A DNA stretch of 64,000 nucleotides, taken from NCBI RefSeq assembly GCF_900188225.1, contig NZ_FZOC01000002.1:124001-188000 (forward strand). The letters are read 5' to 3'. Positions 62,034 to 64,000 of this stretch are shown here, in pieces (position 1 is the stretch's first letter; the number at the start of each line of letters is the position of its first letter). This DNA comes from Humidesulfovibrio mexicanus. GTDB lineage: Bacteria; Desulfobacterota; Desulfovibrionia; Desulfovibrionales; Desulfovibrionaceae. A model generated the notes under the pieces. That model was not told the origin of the DNA. It worked only from the letters and a program-made list of their open reading frames with translations, and did no database searches. A program made the position numbers and the translations under genes.

Positions 62034-62257
62034 GGATGTCTCCTTGTGGTTGGGCGGTGAGCGGACAAAATCCCGTTCTTCTAAAAAGGCGCGGCGGCGA
62101 GGTCAAGGGAATATCACTGCATTGCGGCCGGGAAGCCGGGCGCATTCTTCACGCTCCCGTCACCGTGCGGACATCGCCGCGTAGCGGCGTGCGGCTAGTG
62201 TCCTCCAAGGCGGACGGCCGCTTCGGCTTCCGCCAACCGCCAGCAAGGGAGCCCATA

Positions 62258-64000
62258 ATGATCCAGTCGAGGCCCCGCGAACACAATCCCTTCCAGTTCA
62301 TCCCCGCCACCGACTCCGCCCTTAAGAACGTTCTGCTCTCCGCTCTGCGCGCGCCGCTGTCCAAGGTGCTGGGGCTGGAGACGCTGGGTTCCATGTACGC
62401 CCGCGCCCACGCCCCGGCGGCCGCTTCGGTCAATGCCGATCCCCTGGTCCGGGCCGGGGAGTTTGTGTCGCGAGCGCTGGCCGAACTGCGCGTGGGCTCG
62501 GAGGTCGCTGCGGCGGACCTGGCGCGCGTGCCGCGCACAGGCGCCCTCATGGTCATGGCCAACCATCCCTTCGGCGTGGTGGAGGGGCTTGTCCTGGCCC
62601 GCCATCTGCTCGCCATCCGTCCGGATGTGAAGATCTTGGCCAATCACCTGCTTTCCGCCATTCCGGAAATGCGCCCCCTGCTCATCGAGTTGGACGCCTT
62701 CGGCGGCCGCGGGGCCAGAGGCCGCAACATGGCGGGCCTGCGCGCCGCCCTGGCCTGGCTCAAAAAGGGCGGGGCCGTGGTGGCCTTCCCCGCCGGGGAG
62801 GTGGCCAGTCTCAAGCTTGGACGCCGCATGGTGGCCGATCCTCCCTGGCGTCCAGGCATGGCGCGGCTGGCGCGCAAGGCCGCGGCCCCGGTGCTGCCTG
62901 TGTTCTTCCACGGTCGCAACGGCGCGTTGTTCCAGGCCGCCGGGCTGGTGCATCCGCGTCTGCGCACCCTGCTCATCCCGCGTGAGAACCTGGGCCGCTC
63001 GGGCCACTGCCTGCGCCTTTTGATGGGCGCGGCCATCGGGCCGGACAAGCTGGCGGCCTTCGCCACGGACGAGGAGGCCAGTTCCTACCTGCGTTTCCGC
63101 TGCCACCTGCTGCGCGGCAGGGGAGGCCCGCAAGCCGAGCCTGGCGCAGCCCCGAAAATGGAACAGAGCGCCCTTGCCGCGCAGCGTCCCAGGGAGCGGC
63201 GTTTGGCCGAACTGGCCGCCCTGCCGCCGGAACGCATTCTGGTCCGTGGCGCGCCGTTTCTGGTCTTCGAGGCCATGGCCCATGAGATTCCGGCCATGAT
63301 GCACGAGGTGGCGCGCCTGCGCGAGGGCACCTTCCGCAGCGTGGGCGAGGGCACGGGGCGGCCGCTGGACGCCGATGGATACGACGCCCACTACCGCCAC
63401 CTCATCCTTTGGAACGAGGCCGACGGAGAGGTTGCCGGTGCCTACCGCTTCGCCGGGACCGACGAGATTCTTGCGGAGCACGGCCCATCGGGCCTGTACA
63501 CCGCCAGCCAATTCCGCATCCGCCCGGACTTCTGGCGGCGCGTGGACCCGGCGCTGGAGCTTGGCCGCTCCTTCGTCCGCGTGCGCTACCAGAAGTCCTA
63601 CCAGCCGCTTCTGCTCCTGTGGAAGGGCCTGGCCGAATACGTGTCGCGCAATCCCCGCTACCGCAGGCTCTTCGGCTGCGTCAGCATTTCCGGCGAGTAC
63701 AGCCAGCTGGCCCGCGAACTGATGATGCGCTTTCTGCGCCGCCACAGTTTCGACGCCGGTCTTGCGCGGCTGGTGAAGCCCACCCGCTCCCCCCGCGAGG
63801 GGCGGCTGGCGCGGCTCGACGTGTGCCTGCCGGACAGCGCCTTCCGCGATCCCGGCGACCTGCACGACCTGGTGGCCGAGCTTGAGGGCGGGCGCGGCGT
63901 GCCCGTGCTGCTGCGGCAGTATCTCAAACTCGGCGGGCGCATCGCAGCCTTCAACGTGGACCACAGCTTCGGCGGCTGCCTGGACGCCCTCATCTGCGTG
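62258..64000 (+). CDS. OlsF-like two-domain acyltransferase (3' end outside window)
   Basis: The reading frame is open from ATG 62258 to the window end, at least 581 residues. An N-terminal lysophospholipid-acyltransferase domain (about 70-280) carries NHPFGVVEG, FPAGEVAS and LPVFFHGRNGALF; a C-terminal GNAT/hemolysin-like domain (about 330 on) has YRFAGTDEIL, SQFRIRPDFW and ELGRSFVRVRYQ. This order matches bifunctional ornithine-lipid synthases of the OlsF type, in which the C-terminal part makes the N-acyl amino acid and the N-terminal part adds the second acyl chain. The acid after His in the N-terminal motif is Glu instead of the more usual Asp. AAGGGAG precedes the ATG. Confidence 0.82.
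   Translation, partial: MIQSRPREHNPFQFIPATDSALKNVLLSALRAPLSKVLGLETLGSMYARAHAPAAASVNADPLVRAGEFVSRALAELRVGSEVAAADLARVPRTGALMVMANHPFGVVEGLVLARHLLAIRPDVKILANHLLSAIPEMRPLLIELDAFGGRGARGRNMAGLRAALAWLKKGGAVVAFPAGEVASLKLGRRMVADPPWRPGMARLARKAAAPVLPVFFHGRNGALFQAAGLVHPRLRTLLIPRENLGRSGHCLRLLMGAAIGPDKLAAFATDEEASSYLRFRCHLLRGRGGPQAEPGAAPKMEQSALAAQRPRERRLAELAALPPERILVRGAPFLVFEAMAHEIPAMMHEVARLREGTFRSVGEGTGRPLDADGYDAHYRHLILWNEADGEVAGAYRFAGTDEILAEHGPSGLYTASQFRIRPDFWRRVDPALELGRSFVRVRYQKSYQPLLLLWKGLAEYVSRNPRYRRLFGCVSISGEYSQLARELMMRFLRRHSFDAGLARLVKPTRSPREGRLARLDVCLPDSAFRDPGDLHDLVAELEGGRGVPVLLRQYLKLGGRIAAFNVDHSFGGCLDALICV

Overview
The window is GC-rich, densely coded chromosomal DNA of a deltaproteobacterial sulfate reducer of the Desulfovibrionaceae type. 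This is inferred from gene content, since there is no rRNA gene here. The main pointers are a two-subunit selenocysteine formate dehydrogenase with a Tat signal, a HesB/IscA-like selenoprotein, an Feo system with a Cys-rich partner, a cytoplasmic molybdopterin/4Fe-4S pair next to a TauE/SafE exporter, and many periplasmic-sensor signalling genes. Two TGA codons (22928-22930 on +, 42985-42987 on -) are read here as selenocysteine, so both genes look broken in a naive ORF scan.

Layout. 0.1-6.3 kb: a periplasmic-binding/HD-GYP fusion, tRNA-Ala(CGC), a lipoprotein, a small Lsm-like protein and a radical SAM/DUF2344 fusion. 6.3-12.8 kb (-): a tightly overlapping six-gene operon joining an aryl-acid-type AMP ligase, an acyl carrier protein, a GNAT-like protein and a three-subunit molybdenum hydroxylase. 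Its pathway is unknown and it is the best candidate for an undescribed system. 12.9-19.5 kb (+): an NMT1/THI5-like binding protein, an RsbU-like phosphatase, a STAS antagonist and an RsbW-like kinase (a partner-switching module), then a 212-bp tandem duplication and a chemoreceptor. 19.6-24.1 kb: carbonic anhydrase, a TetR-PyrR-shikimate-kinase-like-YkgJ operon, the Sec/Cys pair of HesB-like proteins, and RidA. 24.2-27.5 kb: feoB, feoA and a Cys-rich gene behind a Fur-box-like site. 27.5-38.9 kb: a diguanylate cyclase, a DUF3298-like lipoprotein, a polar amino acid ABC transporter, a hybrid kinase, an AI-2E family permease, MltA, FMN-riboswitch-controlled ribB, and a peroxiredoxin.

38.9-45 kb: a thioredoxin-like protein, fdhA(Sec)-fdhB, a small upstream ORF and an IS1595-type transposase-derived protein that appears to lack its first catalytic acid. 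45-49 kb: a solute-binding lipoprotein, a histidine kinase with a four-Cys insert, and a receiver-STAS protein. 49-54 kb: the TauE/SafE exporter and 4Fe-4S protein, divergent from a molybdopterin oxidoreductase that has no export signal. 54-64 kb: a PAS chemoreceptor, AMMECR1, purN, an exported protein of unknown function, a small Cys-rich protein, purU, uraA, upp, and the start of an OlsF-like two-domain acyltransferase that runs off the window.

Three separate loci couple a solute-binding protein to a signalling output (HD-GYP, PP2C partner switch, kinase/receiver-STAS) instead of to a transporter. Molybdenum and selenium use recurs across the window. No CRISPR array, prophage or intact insertion sequence was seen.
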